From Candidatus Hadersleviella danica (GTDB lineage Bacteria > Chloroflexota > Anaerolineae > Promineifilales > Promineifilaceae), in the NCBI GenBank assembly GCA_016711405.1, contig JADJSZ010000003.1, positions 62,001 through 126,000 of the forward strand: a stretch of DNA of 64,000 bases, in the 5' to 3' direction. The translations under genes and the position numbers were made by a program. The notes beneath the pieces are model-generated. The model ran no database searches. It was not told the DNA's origin and was given only the letters and a program-made list of their open reading frames with translations. This document shows, in pieces, positions 1 to 8,809 of this stretch. Numbering within the stretch: position 1 is the stretch's first letter; each line of letters starts with the position of its first letter.

Positions 1-578
1 GTGCAGGAGCCAAGCAACGTCTCTTGTTGCTTGATGTACGACTCGTACTTCCAGTACAACCCTTCCGAATCGCCCAACGCCCCATCCCCCTTCAGGATGT
101 GTTTCGCCCCACTGGCCGCCCCCACCTCGGGGTCGGCAAACGGTTTGACCATCTCGCGGATGGTGTCGGGCGCATATTCGTTGTTGGCATCCGAAAAGAG
201 GATGATGTCGCCTGTGGCGTGGGGCATGGCGCGGTTAATGGCGGCCATCTTGCCCCGCCGGGGCGGGTCGTAGAGCAACGTAACACCCCGCGAGGCGAAT
301 TGTTCGACAATTGCGGGGGTGCGGTCGCTGGAGCCATCGGCCGTGACCAAAATTTGGAATTTGTCGGGCGGATAATCGAGCGAGAGGCTGTTGTGCAGTT
401 TAGCGGCGATGGTTGCCTCTTCGTTGTAGGCGGCAATCAGCAGGGTGACGCTGGGAGTGATGGCGGCCGTTTGCGGCGGCCGTGGCCATTTCCGCGCCAG
501 TGCCGTCAGCGCGGCTGGGTAGCCCGCATAGGCGTAGAACACAATGAAGATGGAGAGCCAGAAGAGAAGGGAAAGCAT
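1..578 (-). CDS. Family 2 glycosyltransferase, N-terminal part (cut by window edge)
   Basis: Reading leftward from an ATG at 578, the frame stays open to the window edge. It begins with a hydrophobic helix (LFWLSIFIVFYAYAGYP) followed by a GT-A nucleotide-sugar domain with VTLLIAAYNEE, a TADGSSDRT motif (metal/nucleotide-binding Asp), a GKMAAIN segment and FSDANNEY, the DxD-like site. This N-terminal layout matches membrane-anchored cellulose-synthase or chitin-synthase-like GT2 enzymes that add sugars to a growing glycan at the inner face of the membrane. It is the most downstream visible gene of the polysaccharide cluster. The C-terminal half and any later membrane helices lie outside the window, so the sugar specificity cannot be told. 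Confidence 0.85.
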   Translation of the reverse strand, partial: MLSLLFWLSIFIVFYAYAGYPAALTALARKWPRPPQTAAITPSVTLLIAAYNEEATIAAKLHNSLSLDYPPDKFQILVTADGSSDRTPAIVEQFASRGVTLLYDPPRRGKMAAINRAMPHATGDIILFSDANNEYAPDTIREMVKPFADPEVGAASGAKHILKGDGALGDSEGLYWKYESYIKQQETLLGSC

Positions 579-592
579 TGGAGTGGTACTTG

Positions 593-1002
593 TTAAGAGA
601 GTAATTCGTTAAGGGTCAGGACTTTGATTTCACGAACTCGTGTCAGATCCACATCATTGGTTAAGAAAAAAGTCGCTTGACCGTGTATGGCAGTCGCTAG
701 TTGAATGGCATCTGGAGTACGCAAGTTATAGTTTGCGCGAAGTTGGGCGGCCAAATGAGCAATCGGCAAGGATAAATCTAAAACTTCTAAACCTTTGGTA
801 TGCGTGAGAATTTCTTCATACCGAGAGGCTAGAGCCGTTAACCCTTGCCGCAGTGGGTGAACAGTCGTTTCAACCAAAGTGATGGGTGATGTTACAAGAG
901 AGAATTTGCCCTTGTCAAAGGCCTGAAAAAAAGGTTTGACAAGAGGTGAATACGTTGGATGCCCTCGAGATAATAAATCAAAGGAGCCGTATCTAACCCC
1001 AC
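593..1002 (-). pseudogene. VapC-like PIN-domain toxin, frameshifted
   Basis: The minus strand encodes a PIN-domain ribonuclease in two frames. The start region from a GTG at about 1002 reads GLDTAPLIYYLEG (first catalytic Asp). The rest, in another frame from about 962, reads HPTYSPLVKPFFQ, then LVETT (acidic residue), LRTPDAIQLATA and FFLTND, giving all four expected acidic positions. One G added to the GGG run near 962-964 would restore a single frame of about 136 codons, the usual VapC length. It directly follows its antitoxin. It is either a genuinely inactivated toxin or, given the many similar indels here, a sequence error. Without the shift only a 94-residue C-terminal part from a TTG would be made. 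Confidence 0.75.
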
Positions 1003-1022
1003 TTTCTGCCTATTTAATTGCG

Positions 1023-1244
1023 TTAGCCATCCCATGAATCTCGCTCCGTTTGGATATATTGGTCTACATCAATTTGCCGCCACATTTCTTGCCCTAACCC
1101 TTCGAGTTCAAGGATAGAACGGCTAGGTTTGTCGGCTACTTCAAGGCGAATGGTATGGGCCAATGCTTCTAATAGCCGTACACGGTCGGCCAAAGTCAGG
1201 TGGCGAGTCATTTGCAAGGCTTCTTGATAGGTTACCGTGTTCAT
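1023..1244 (-). CDS. VapB-type antitoxin
   Basis: A 73-residue protein with an amphipathic N-terminal half (TLADRVRLLEALAHTIR) and a C-terminal tail ending in DSWDG. The segment ILELEGLGQEMWRQIDVDQY followed by IQTERDSWDG is the characteristic tail of a small antitoxin family encoded upstream of PIN toxins. It would neutralise the neighbouring PIN ribonuclease by wrapping its tail over the active site and probably autoregulates the pair. An ATG start is preceded by a purine-rich AGGAGGAT stretch at about 1250-1257, a good ribosome-binding site. The gene is intact even though the toxin reading frame is not. Confidence 0.8.
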   Translation of the reverse strand: MNTVTYQEALQMTRHLTLADRVRLLEALAHTIRLEVADKPSRSILELEGLGQEMWRQIDVDQYIQTERDSWDG

Positions 1245-1258
1245 AAAACTAATCCTCC

Positions 1259-1306
1259 TAAAAGCTGACAGGCTGACTAGCTGACCAGCTTGTCATACAG
1301 CCCGCG
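1259..1306. repeat. Heptamer array (GTCAGC-type) overlapping a gene 3' end
   Basis: Units of the type CTGGTCAGC, TAGTCAGC and CTGTCAGC follow each other at about 7-9 bp spacing on the minus strand. They contain the TAG stop of the adjacent glycosyltransferase, whose last residues KLVS are encoded by the array. The same units recur at the 3' ends of two unrelated genes, near 47710 and 62041. Confidence 0.7.
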
Positions 1307-2401
1307 CAGTTGCAGAGCGATGCTGGAGAGGCTGAACTGGTCGAGGACGGTTTGGCGAGCGGCCGTGCCGATGCTGGCTCGCTGGGCGGGATTGGCCAGC
1401 AGGGTGAGCAAACTTTGTTGCAGGGCGGGCACATCGTCGGGGGGAACCAGCCAGCCGTTGGCTGAATGGGTGATGGTCTCGGGAGCGCCACCCACGGCCG
1501 TGACCAAAGCCGTCAAGCCCGTAGACATCGCCTCCAACATCGCCACGGATAACCCTTCGGCGACGGAGGGGAGGCAGAAAATATCGGCCGTTTGCAGGTA
1601 GGGAACCACATTGTCAATGCTCCCGCAAAAGCGCACCCCGTCGCCCGCCATTTGGCGCAATTTGCCCTCTTCGGGGCCAACGCCGAGCAGGAGCAGGTGG
1701 GCGTTGGGGTGGGCTTGGCGAATCGTCGGCCAGAGAGAGACGAGGTGGTTGACCCGCTTTTCGGGGGCGAGGCGGCCGATAAACACCACCACCTCCGCCT
1801 CGGCGGGAATTCCCAGTTGGGTGCGGAGCATGGCGCGTTGCTCGGCCGTGGCGGGTGCAAAACGGGTCGTATCCACCGCATTGGGAATAAAACTGAGCCG
1901 CTCGGCAGGCACACCAATACCCATCAACTCGCCGTCAATCTCGCGGCTAATCGTAATAAAGTGGTCTACCGCGCCGGCAAAGGTGCGGAGCCGCTGGTGG
2001 CCGAGGAATTTTTGCCCCAGCCGTTGCACATCGCCAATGGGGCCACTGCGGTGGGCGGTGACAACGATGGGCATTCCCCACCGTTTTTTGGCGCGCACGG
2101 CCGTTGTCGTAGCCGAAAAGAGCTCGTGGGCGTGGATGAGTTGCGGCCGTATTTCGGCAATTTTTTGCAAACCGTAATGCGTAAAAGCGAGCGAGGCGGT
2201 GAATTTTGGCCCCGGCACGGGCAAGCGATGCACGGCCACCCCTTCGATTTCCTCGTAGGTGGGCAAATCGGCGTGGCGGCGGGTGAGGATGTGGACTTCG
2301 ACCCCGACGGCTTGCAGGGCGGGGGAGACGGCCGCTAGTTGCCGTTCGGCTCCGCCGATGAGGGGGTAGTACCCGTGGCTAATCATGGCAATGCGAATCA
2401 T
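1277..2401 (-). CDS. Family 4 glycosyltransferase
   Basis: 374 residues with the GT-B two-domain fold of family 4 retaining glycosyltransferases. The N-terminal acceptor domain begins MIRIAMISHGYYPLIGGAER, where the glycine loop GGAER is typical. The C-terminal donor domain holds VVFIGRLAPEKRVNHL, the pattern SVAEGLSVAMLEAMSTGL (E-x7-E nucleotide-sugar motif) and GWLVPPDD. It probably adds a sugar from a nucleotide donor to a lipid-linked polysaccharide in the cytoplasm. It lies in a minus-strand run with a second GT4, a flippase, a polymerase and a chain-length protein. Its last residues and stop come from a heptamer array. The exact sugar is not predictable. Confidence 0.92.
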   Translation of the reverse strand: MIRIAMISHGYYPLIGGAERQLAAVSPALQAVGVEVHILTRRHADLPTYEEIEGVAVHRLPVPGPKFTASLAFTHYGLQKIAEIRPQLIHAHELFSATTTAVRAKKRWGMPIVVTAHRSGPIGDVQRLGQKFLGHQRLRTFAGAVDHFITISREIDGELMGIGVPAERLSFIPNAVDTTRFAPATAEQRAMLRTQLGIPAEAEVVVFIGRLAPEKRVNHLVSLWPTIRQAHPNAHLLLLGVGPEEGKLRQMAGDGVRFCGSIDNVVPYLQTADIFCLPSVAEGLSVAMLEAMSTGLTALVTAVGGAPETITHSANGWLVPPDDVPALQQSLLTLLANPAQRASIGTAARQTVLDQFSLSSIALQLRGLYDKLVS

Positions 2402-2447
2402 AGGAATGCGGAATGGCGATTGCGTAATGGTGCACTCACCTTGCTTT

Positions 2448-3566
2448 TTACTTCTTATTTTTTACTTCTTCATACAGCCCCACCAGCCGCTCTGTCCACA
2501 ACTGGGGGCCGTAGGCGGCCATGACGTGGGTGTAGGCGGCGCGGCTCATTGCTTCGCGCTCGGCGGGGTTATCCAGCAGGTGCAGGATGGCTTGGGCCAA
2601 GGCGGGCGGGTCGGCTGGTGGGGTCATTAACCCCGCCCCTTCGACGAGGACTTGGGGGACATCGCCCACGGCCGTGCTGACCACGGGCAAGCCGGCCGAC
2701 ATCGCCTCGAGGAGGGCGATGGGTAGCCCTTCCCAAAGCGACGAGCTGACAAAAATATCGCTGGCCACCATCAGGGCGGGCACGTCGCCGCGACGGCCGA
2801 GCATTTTCACCGCATCGCCCAACCCTGCCGCTTCGATTTGGTCGTTCATGTTATCCCCTTCTTTGCCACCGCCCGCAATGAGCAAAAGGGCGCGGGGGTG
2901 GTGCTGATGGACGATTTTCATCGCCTCTATCATGTCGGGGTAGCTTTTTTGGGGGGTGAGACGGCCGACGGCGAGCAAAAGCGGCCGTGCGGCATCCCCT
3001 TCGCCCAGTTCTAACCGTTTGGCGTGCCGTTCTTCGGCCGTGAGGGGGGGCACGGGCGAAACGGCGTTGGGGATGATGTCTAATTTGACAGTGGGATAGA
3101 GCGGTTGGTTCACCTCGGCCACGATATGGCCGATGGCAATGACCCGTTTGGCCAGCTTCTTCAGGGCAAAATCCTCGAGGTTGTCGCGTACGATAAATTT
3201 GGCGTGGCGTTGGACATTGTGCAAAGAGCTAACGGCAGGAATGCCCGCCAGCCAGCCTGCAAATACGCCGATAAAGTTGGCATAGGTGAGGTGGGTGTGC
3301 AGGACATCGAACTTTTCCTGCCGCAAAAATTGCCGTAAACGCCACAAACGGACGGGGTTGAGGATGCCTTTGGCGGGGAAATGCACCACCCGCACACCCA
3401 TCTCCCGCAGTTGGTTGTTGAACGGGGCGTGGATGTCGCCCGTGTTGTTTAGCTCGATGATGGTCAAATCCACCTCTTGCTGGTTGAGGGTTTCGGCGAG
3501 GGTGACGAGGAGCTTTTGTGCCCCACCTAATCCCATTGAATCTATGACTTGGGCGATGCGTAGCAT
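2448..3566 (-). CDS. Family 4 glycosyltransferase
   Basis: 372-residue GT4 enzyme. The start MLRIAQVIDSMGLGGAQKLL carries the GGAQK loop. HTHLTYANFIG and PNAVSP mark the inter-domain region, LLAVGRLTPQKSYPDMIEA begins the donor domain, and SLWEGLPIALLEAMSAGLP holds the E-x7-E motif. It probably acts in the exopolysaccharide pathway with its neighbours: the flippase gene ends just upstream at 3580 and the next GT4 starts at 2401. The C-terminal EEVKNKK is encoded by AGTAAAA-type repeats, so it is unlikely to be ancestral to the enzyme. ATG start; no strong Shine-Dalgarno sequence. Confidence 0.92.
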   Translation of the reverse strand: MLRIAQVIDSMGLGGAQKLLVTLAETLNQQEVDLTIIELNNTGDIHAPFNNQLREMGVRVVHFPAKGILNPVRLWRLRQFLRQEKFDVLHTHLTYANFIGVFAGWLAGIPAVSSLHNVQRHAKFIVRDNLEDFALKKLAKRVIAIGHIVAEVNQPLYPTVKLDIIPNAVSPVPPLTAEERHAKRLELGEGDAARPLLLAVGRLTPQKSYPDMIEAMKIVHQHHPRALLLIAGGGKEGDNMNDQIEAAGLGDAVKMLGRRGDVPALMVASDIFVSSSLWEGLPIALLEAMSAGLPVVSTAVGDVPQVLVEGAGLMTPPADPPALAQAILHLLDNPAEREAMSRAAYTHVMAAYGPQLWTERLVGLYEEVKNKK

Positions 3567-3579
3567 GAGAGGTTACTGG

Positions 3580-5139
3580 CTAGGGGTTTGTGGCGAGTGG
3601 TTTACGGCCGAGGGATTTGCTGAGGGTGCGCCAAATTTGGTGGAGCAGGTCGCGCTCGGTGAACCAGAGGGCGGCCGTGTAGACCAGCATCCCGACGGGC
3701 ACGACGATAACCAATTGCCAAATAGGGGCGAGGTTGAGGACGAGGGTGTAGGTGAGAGCCACGGCCGTGCCCATGACCACCCCGCTAATCAAAGCGGGTT
3801 GGAGGGCGCGGAACATGTGGGTTAGGGGGGTTTGCAACATGCGGGCGGCGATGGCAAAGTTTAGCACCATGCCGATGAAGGAGATGGCCGTAACCACCCA
3901 ACCGACGGCCACCAGCGTTTGGGGCACAGTGACGGCCCAATAAATGGCGGGGGTCATCAGAATGACCTGCACGACGGAGAGCCATGTCAGAATTTCGGGT
4001 CTGCCCTGCGCCTTGAACACATCGCCCAAATTAAAGCCGAAGGAGCGCAAAACGGTGTAGGCCACTATCCACGGCACAATGGGAATCGCCTCTTCCCATT
4101 TCCAGCCAAAAGCGACAAGGACAAAGGGACGAGCCAGAATGGCCATGCCCAACCCCATCGGCACAGTGGCGAGAGCGACATAGCGCATGGTTTGCAAACT
4201 GCTGTGGCGCAATCCCTCGATGTCATCTTTCATTTTGGCATAGGCGGGAAAGACAACTTGGGCGATGGTGACGCAGAATTGGTTGATGAGCAAGTCGGGC
4301 ACGCGGAAGGCGAGGGTGTAGATGCCGAGCGCGGCCGCGCCGAGAAAGCGGCCGACCAACAAATAATCGGTGTTGAGCAACAAGATGCCCAAGATGTTAA
4401 CCACGACCATGTGGGTTCCATAGCTGAGCATGGGGCGCACATAGCGGGTGACAAAGCGCAAACTCGGCCGCCACGGAACCGCCCACCACATGAGAATGGT
4501 GTTGACCACAAAGCCCGCCAATTGCCCCCAGAGCAAGCTCCAATAGCTGAAGCCCATGAAGGCCAAGACGATGGAAACACCCCCTTTGGCAATGGAACGC
4601 CCCATTTCGGGGACGAAACGGCGGCCGAATTTGAGGTCTTTGCGCAAAAGGGCATCTTGCACCAGCCCTGCCCCCTGAATGGGAAAGGTGAGGGCGAGTA
4701 AGCGGGTGACACCCACCGCCCGCTCATCGCGGAAAAAATCGCCCGCAAGAGGGCCAATCATCCATGTCAACACGCCGAGGCCAATACCGACCAACAAGCC
4801 GAGCCAGAAGGCTGTATCTGTCCGTTCCTCAACTAAATCGTAAAAGATGAGGGCGGGCACAATGCCAAGGCCGTTCATCACTTCGATAAAGCTGATGACT
4901 GTAAGAGCATACCCCGCCACCCCAAAATCCTCTTGGGAGAGCAGACGCGCCAAAATGAGGGTGCTGATAAACACCAAAAATTTACCGCTGTATTTGGCGG
5001 CATATGACCATACGGTGCCGCGTATGGTGGCGCGGGTTAAATCTTGACGTTCGTTTTGGGAAAGCATTCGGGGCGAAGAGGGAGTAGGAGTGGTTTGAAT
5101 CAGTGGTGACGGGTGTGGTTTGGGTGTGTTCTGGTGCAT
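3580..5139 (-). CDS. Wzx-like polysaccharide flippase (MOP superfamily)
   Basis: About 520 residues with 12 to 14 hydrophobic segments. The N-terminal LTRATIRGTVWSYAAKYSGK, then LILARLLSQEDFGVAGYALT, is typical of the Polysacc_synt (Wzx/RfbX, TuaB-like) branch of the MOP exporters. It would flip lipid-linked oligosaccharide units across the membrane. It is placed between the polymerase gene and two GT4 genes, the usual order in a Wzx/Wzy locus. Start choice is uncertain: an in-frame TTG lies at 5154, ATGs at 5139 and 5067. The residues before MLSQNERQ (5067) are Pro/Ser-rich and could be non-native, so 5067 may be the true start. Confidence 0.88.
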   Translation of the reverse strand: MHQNTPKPHPSPLIQTTPTPSSPRMLSQNERQDLTRATIRGTVWSYAAKYSGKFLVFISTLILARLLSQEDFGVAGYALTVISFIEVMNGLGIVPALIFYDLVEERTDTAFWLGLLVGIGLGVLTWMIGPLAGDFFRDERAVGVTRLLALTFPIQGAGLVQDALLRKDLKFGRRFVPEMGRSIAKGGVSIVLAFMGFSYWSLLWGQLAGFVVNTILMWWAVPWRPSLRFVTRYVRPMLSYGTHMVVVNILGILLLNTDYLLVGRFLGAAALGIYTLAFRVPDLLINQFCVTIAQVVFPAYAKMKDDIEGLRHSSLQTMRYVALATVPMGLGMAILARPFVLVAFGWKWEEAIPIVPWIVAYTVLRSFGFNLGDVFKAQGRPEILTWLSVVQVILMTPAIYWAVTVPQTLVAVGWVVTAISFIGMVLNFAIAARMLQTPLTHMFRALQPALISGVVMGTAVALTYTLVLNLAPIWQLVIVVPVGMLVYTAALWFTERDLLHQIWRTLSKSLGRKPLATNP

Positions 5140-5244
5140 CCTCAGTGTCTTCAAGTGAGGAATTTGTCAGTGGCCTGGTTTCGTTCCAACCGGAGGGAAC
5201 CCACCCATTGGTTATTGGCTCACAACCACCATGACCTTATTTGT

Positions 5245-6756
5245 TCATTGCTCATTGTTCATTGCCAATTCCTTCTTCCGCGCCAGCCGTTCGGCTTTGG
5301 CGATGTTGGGAAAGGCGAGGGCGATGCCCAACAGGAGCCAGAAGAAGCGGGGATAGGCGTTGTGCAAAAAGATGCCGGCCGTGAGGTAGCCAGCCAGCCC
5401 GATGAGCAAGGCGGCTCCCATACCCGCTTCCTGATGGAAGCCGAGTTCCTCGAGTTCTTGTTCCGATTTATATAGTCCAAACAAGATGACCCACATCATA
5501 AAGACGAACATGACCCCGCCCATCAGGCCGTGTTCGGCCAAAATTTGGACATAGAGGCTGTGGGGGTGGCGGTCTTCGAGGCGGGGGTCGAGGCCGAGTT
5601 GGCGGGAGTAGGCTTGGTAATTGGAGGGGTAGTTTTCGATGCCCACCCCTGTGAGGGGGTTATCGCCGAACATGTAGAGGCCGATGAGGACTTCGCTGGT
5701 ACGGCCGCGATATGACACTTCGGTCACGTTAGCTTGGCTATCGCCCACGCCGGGGATTAAATCGAGCAGGGTGGAGAGGCGTTCGGTGTAGGAAGCGGGC
5801 ACGAATTGGAGGAGGGGGACAATGACGACGGCCATCAGCAAGATGGACGGGAGGGAGGGCGGCCGTCTAACCAATTGCACCGCCAGCACCACAATGAGAC
5901 TGAGCAAACCACCGCGTGAAAACGTGAAGACGATGGTGAGCAAGCAAACGCCGAGAGACCAGCCCGCCAAAATTCGCATCAACACCGTGCGTTCGTTCCA
6001 CAGCCGATCCATGGCCAAGGGCACAAGCATGACCAGCACTTGCGCGTAGAAATTGGGGTCGCCAATCGCTCCCGCAATGCGGTAATCATCCTCTTTGCCG
6101 ATAATGTTCTGGATGTTGGCTTGGCCAAACCCCCAATAGATATTGTCGTAGGTTCCTGTCAGGTATTGGTAGGTGCTGATGGTTCCCATGAGGATGCCAG
6201 CGGCCAAGAGCGCCCAGACAACTTGGCGCAATTGCTCCCGCCGTTGGAGCATCAGCACGACGATGAGGCCGACAATGGCCGCTTTGAGCAAGTCGCTAAA
6301 CGCTCCCCGCGCCGCCCAATAGTTGCTGGCATAGGCGAGGGAGGTGGCGGCCATGAGGATGTAGCCCCCAAAAAGGAAGAGGGTGCGCTTGATGTTTTGG
6401 GGCATCTCGCCATAGAGATACCAGCGCAGGGCGATAACCCCGAGCAAAAAGGCGAGATAGGGTTGGAAGATGGAGGGCAGGCCGTGGTAGCGTATGAGCA
6501 CATCCGAGAGGCGGATGTAGGTCATAAAGACGAGGAATAAGAGGCCGTATTCGGAGCGGGTGGTGGTGATGAAGAGGGCGGGCATCCCCGCCACGATGAC
6601 GAACACCAAGGCGGGGCTTTCGATGATGGGAATGAGGAGGCCTGCGGCCGACCCCAAGGCGATGGCGGCCAGTGCAAACAGCCACGGAAGCCACCAAACC
6701 GTCTCATCAACGGGCTTCGACGGGTTGGGTTGCTGGATCAGGTTGGGAATGGCCAT
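5245..6756 (-). CDS. O-antigen ligase/polymerase family membrane protein
   Basis: About 500 residues, highly hydrophobic, with about 12 membrane segments. A large loop after FTFSRGGLLSLIVVLAVQLV contains SYRGRTSEVLIGLYMF and then LTGVGIENYPS, ending in DRHPHSLYVQILAEHGLMGG. The final H-x-x-x-L..E.G pattern is the WaaL/Wzy-C signature. It would polymerise or ligate oligosaccharide repeats on the outer face of the membrane. It overlaps the 3' end of the chain-length gene, so the two are probably co-transcribed. An in-frame TTG at 6789 gives a longer N-terminus; ATG at 6756 is preferred. The C-terminal AMNNEQ comes from CAATGAA repeats. Confidence 0.88.
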   Translation of the reverse strand: MAIPNLIQQPNPSKPVDETVWWLPWLFALAAIALGSAAGLLIPIIESPALVFVIVAGMPALFITTTRSEYGLLFLVFMTYIRLSDVLIRYHGLPSIFQPYLAFLLGVIALRWYLYGEMPQNIKRTLFLFGGYILMAATSLAYASNYWAARGAFSDLLKAAIVGLIVVLMLQRREQLRQVVWALLAAGILMGTISTYQYLTGTYDNIYWGFGQANIQNIIGKEDDYRIAGAIGDPNFYAQVLVMLVPLAMDRLWNERTVLMRILAGWSLGVCLLTIVFTFSRGGLLSLIVVLAVQLVRRPPSLPSILLMAVVIVPLLQFVPASYTERLSTLLDLIPGVGDSQANVTEVSYRGRTSEVLIGLYMFGDNPLTGVGIENYPSNYQAYSRQLGLDPRLEDRHPHSLYVQILAEHGLMGGVMFVFMMWVILFGLYKSEQELEELGFHQEAGMGAALLIGLAGYLTAGIFLHNAYPRFFWLLLGIALAFPNIAKAERLARKKELAMNNEQ

Positions 6757-7468
6757 TGGTGGAGGGGGTATATTCAGAGGGGGGAGCAATCTCGGCCGTG
6801 GTGGGGTTGGGGGCGGTGACGACGGCCGTGTCGGTTTGTTTACGCGCTTGGCTCAGGAACCAACGCAGTTGCTCATAGGAGATGAGCAGAGCCACCCCAA
6901 AGGCCAAGCCCAAAAATGCGGCCAGCGGTGCATCCCGCGTGGGGGTGGGGCTGATGGGATTGGTGGGGATGGGGGCGGGGTCTAAAAACTCCATGCGGTA
7001 GAGATTGCTGTAGTTTTGTTGGAAGACCAAGATGCCTTGTTCGGCCAAGCCATTGGCCAAAATGCGGGCAATTTCGGGGTTGGGGCCACTCACATAAATA
7101 TCTACGACGCTTGTTTCGGGCAACACGACGGCGTTGACGGAGTAATCGCCGAGGGTGGCGATTTGGTCGGCCGTGAGCGGCAAAAAGGGAATGGTGCGCT
7201 CGCGGTGGGTGGTGCTTTTGACGCGCTCCACATGGCTGGCGGCTAAAACGCGCTCCTCGAGGACTTCTTGCGCCTTCAACTCATCCGTCTCCCGCTCCAT
7301 CAGGTAATTGGGCATGATAATCACCTTGGTGTTGGTTTGGTAGACAGGGATGGCGGTGTAAGAGAGGTAGAGTGAAAAGGCGATGGCAAACAGGGTGCTG
7401 AGTGCCACAATCCACCACCCCTTTTTGAAGAGGGGGATATAAATTTGGATTTGTTGGAATAATTGCAT
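6707..7468 (-). CDS. Wzz/YveK-like chain-length determinant protein
   Basis: 253 residues. A membrane segment at about residues 18-38 (WWIVALSTLFAIAFSLYLSY), an extracytoplasmic domain, then the Pro-rich PAPIPTNPISPTPTRDAPLA and a second membrane segment (LAAFLGLAFGVALLISY) reproduce the two-helix layout of Wzz and gram-positive-type CapA/YveK proteins. There is no fused tyrosine-kinase domain, since the protein ends soon after the second helix in a Pro/Thr-rich tail. It would set polymer length together with the overlapping polymerase downstream. ATG start. Confidence 0.88.
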   Translation of the reverse strand: MQLFQQIQIYIPLFKKGWWIVALSTLFAIAFSLYLSYTAIPVYQTNTKVIIMPNYLMERETDELKAQEVLEERVLAASHVERVKSTTHRERTIPFLPLTADQIATLGDYSVNAVVLPETSVVDIYVSGPNPEIARILANGLAEQGILVFQQNYSNLYRMEFLDPAPIPTNPISPTPTRDAPLAAFLGLAFGVALLISYEQLRWFLSQARKQTDTAVVTAPNPTTAEIAPPSEYTPSTNGHSQPDPATQPVEAR

Positions 7469-7549
7469 GGGAACCTGTGAAAGGCAGGCCGTGGAAAGTG
7501 AGAGGCGAAAAGTGAGAGGTGAAAAGTGAAAGGTGTTGGTTAGACACGC

Positions 7550-8809
7550 CTACTTTTTACTTTTTACTTTTGACCCACTCTGCACGCCTAGAAGCCGCGT
7601 AAAAAGTTCTGAAAGTTGTTGCACGTTGGTGCGGAGTTCAAATTCGGAGAGGACGAGGGCACGGCCGTTTTTGGCCAATTGCGCCGCTTCCTCGGGGTGA
7701 TGGTAAATATGAGCCAACGCTTTGGCCAAGGCGGGCACATCCTCGGGAGGAACCAAATAGCCTGTTTCGTCGGGGCGCACCAGTTCGGGCACGCCCGAGA
7801 TGGCGGTGGCAAGGGCGGGCAATTCGGCCGCCATCGCTTCCATGAGGGCGACGGGGATGCCTTCCATTTTGCCCGAGGGGGTAATGATACTCGGTTGGAC
7901 ATAGCAATGGGCCGATTGCAGTAAATCGGCCACCTCTTGCTGGGTTTTGCCGCCGAGTAGAAAAACGTGTTCGCTCAGGCCGTGTTGGGCGATGCGTGCC
8001 TCTAAATCGGCCCGCACCTCATCACTGCCGCCGATGATGCGGCACCGAAAGGGGATGTCCCACTCTTTGAGTAGGGCGCACGCCTCGACCAGATATTTTT
8101 GCCCTTTGTAGGGTTGCAAACTGCCGATGTTAATGAGTTCTAAAGTCTCGCCGGGTTGCCAGTGGCGGGGCTGGGCGGAATAGGTTTCGGGAATAATACC
8201 ACAATGGACGATGTGGATTTTCGGCCGTACCCACTCCCCTAATTTTTGGGCGAGGTATTCCCGATTGAACTCCGAAATGGCCACCACAAATTCCGCTTCT
8301 TGCAGTTTGGTGCCCAGCATGGCCGTGCGGACGAAAATATCGTGGGCGTGAACGGTGATGCTGTAGGAGATGCCCGTGAGTTGGTGAATGGCCCACGCCA
8401 CAAAGGCGGGGTGGGTGGCGTAGTGGGCGTGGATGTGGCGGATGTTTTCGGCCGTCATTTGTTCGGCCGCGTAAACAGCTTTGGGGAGCAGAGCCAGTGC
8501 CCGCACCAGCAAATTGGGGCTTTTGATGTTGTGGCGCACCGCTTTGCCCCACAGGCCGAGATAGCGCAACGGCTGGCGGAAGAGGGTGCGGAGATTGGAA
8601 AGGAGCACGGCCGCTGACAAAAACGGCAATTGGTGCGCCTGTGCCACCCATGCTTGCGCCTCGGGGTGAACAACGGGCTGGTTTTGCAAAATGAGCGGAT
8701 AAAGAGCCACATCCCAGCCCCGTGCCCGCATTTCGTTCATCTCCCGCAAGATAAAGGTTTCGGGTAGATGGGGGAAGCGGGACATGATGTAGGCGATTTT
8801 GGAGGGCAT
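7550..8809 (-). CDS. Family 4 glycosyltransferase, WcaL/AmsK-like
   Basis: 419-residue GT4. The N-terminus KIAYIMSRFPHLPETFILRE matches the WcaL/AmsK/EpsD-type branch. The middle holds HIHAHYATHPAFVAWAIHQL, HAHDIFV and HCGIIPE. The donor domain holds LINIGSLQPYKGQKYLVEA, LLGGKTQQEVADLLQ and the motif KMEGIPVALMEAMAAELP (E-x7-E), followed by GYLVPPED. It is the first gene of the minus-strand polysaccharide run. The final residues SKVKSKK and the TAG stop are encoded by three AAAAGTA repeats, so the tail was acquired from the adjacent array. Confidence 0.92.
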   Translation of the reverse strand: MPSKIAYIMSRFPHLPETFILREMNEMRARGWDVALYPLILQNQPVVHPEAQAWVAQAHQLPFLSAAVLLSNLRTLFRQPLRYLGLWGKAVRHNIKSPNLLVRALALLPKAVYAAEQMTAENIRHIHAHYATHPAFVAWAIHQLTGISYSITVHAHDIFVRTAMLGTKLQEAEFVVAISEFNREYLAQKLGEWVRPKIHIVHCGIIPETYSAQPRHWQPGETLELINIGSLQPYKGQKYLVEACALLKEWDIPFRCRIIGGSDEVRADLEARIAQHGLSEHVFLLGGKTQQEVADLLQSAHCYVQPSIITPSGKMEGIPVALMEAMAAELPALATAISGVPELVRPDETGYLVPPEDVPALAKALAHIYHHPEEAAQLAKNGRALVLSEFELRTNVQQLSELFTRLLGVQSGSKVKSKK

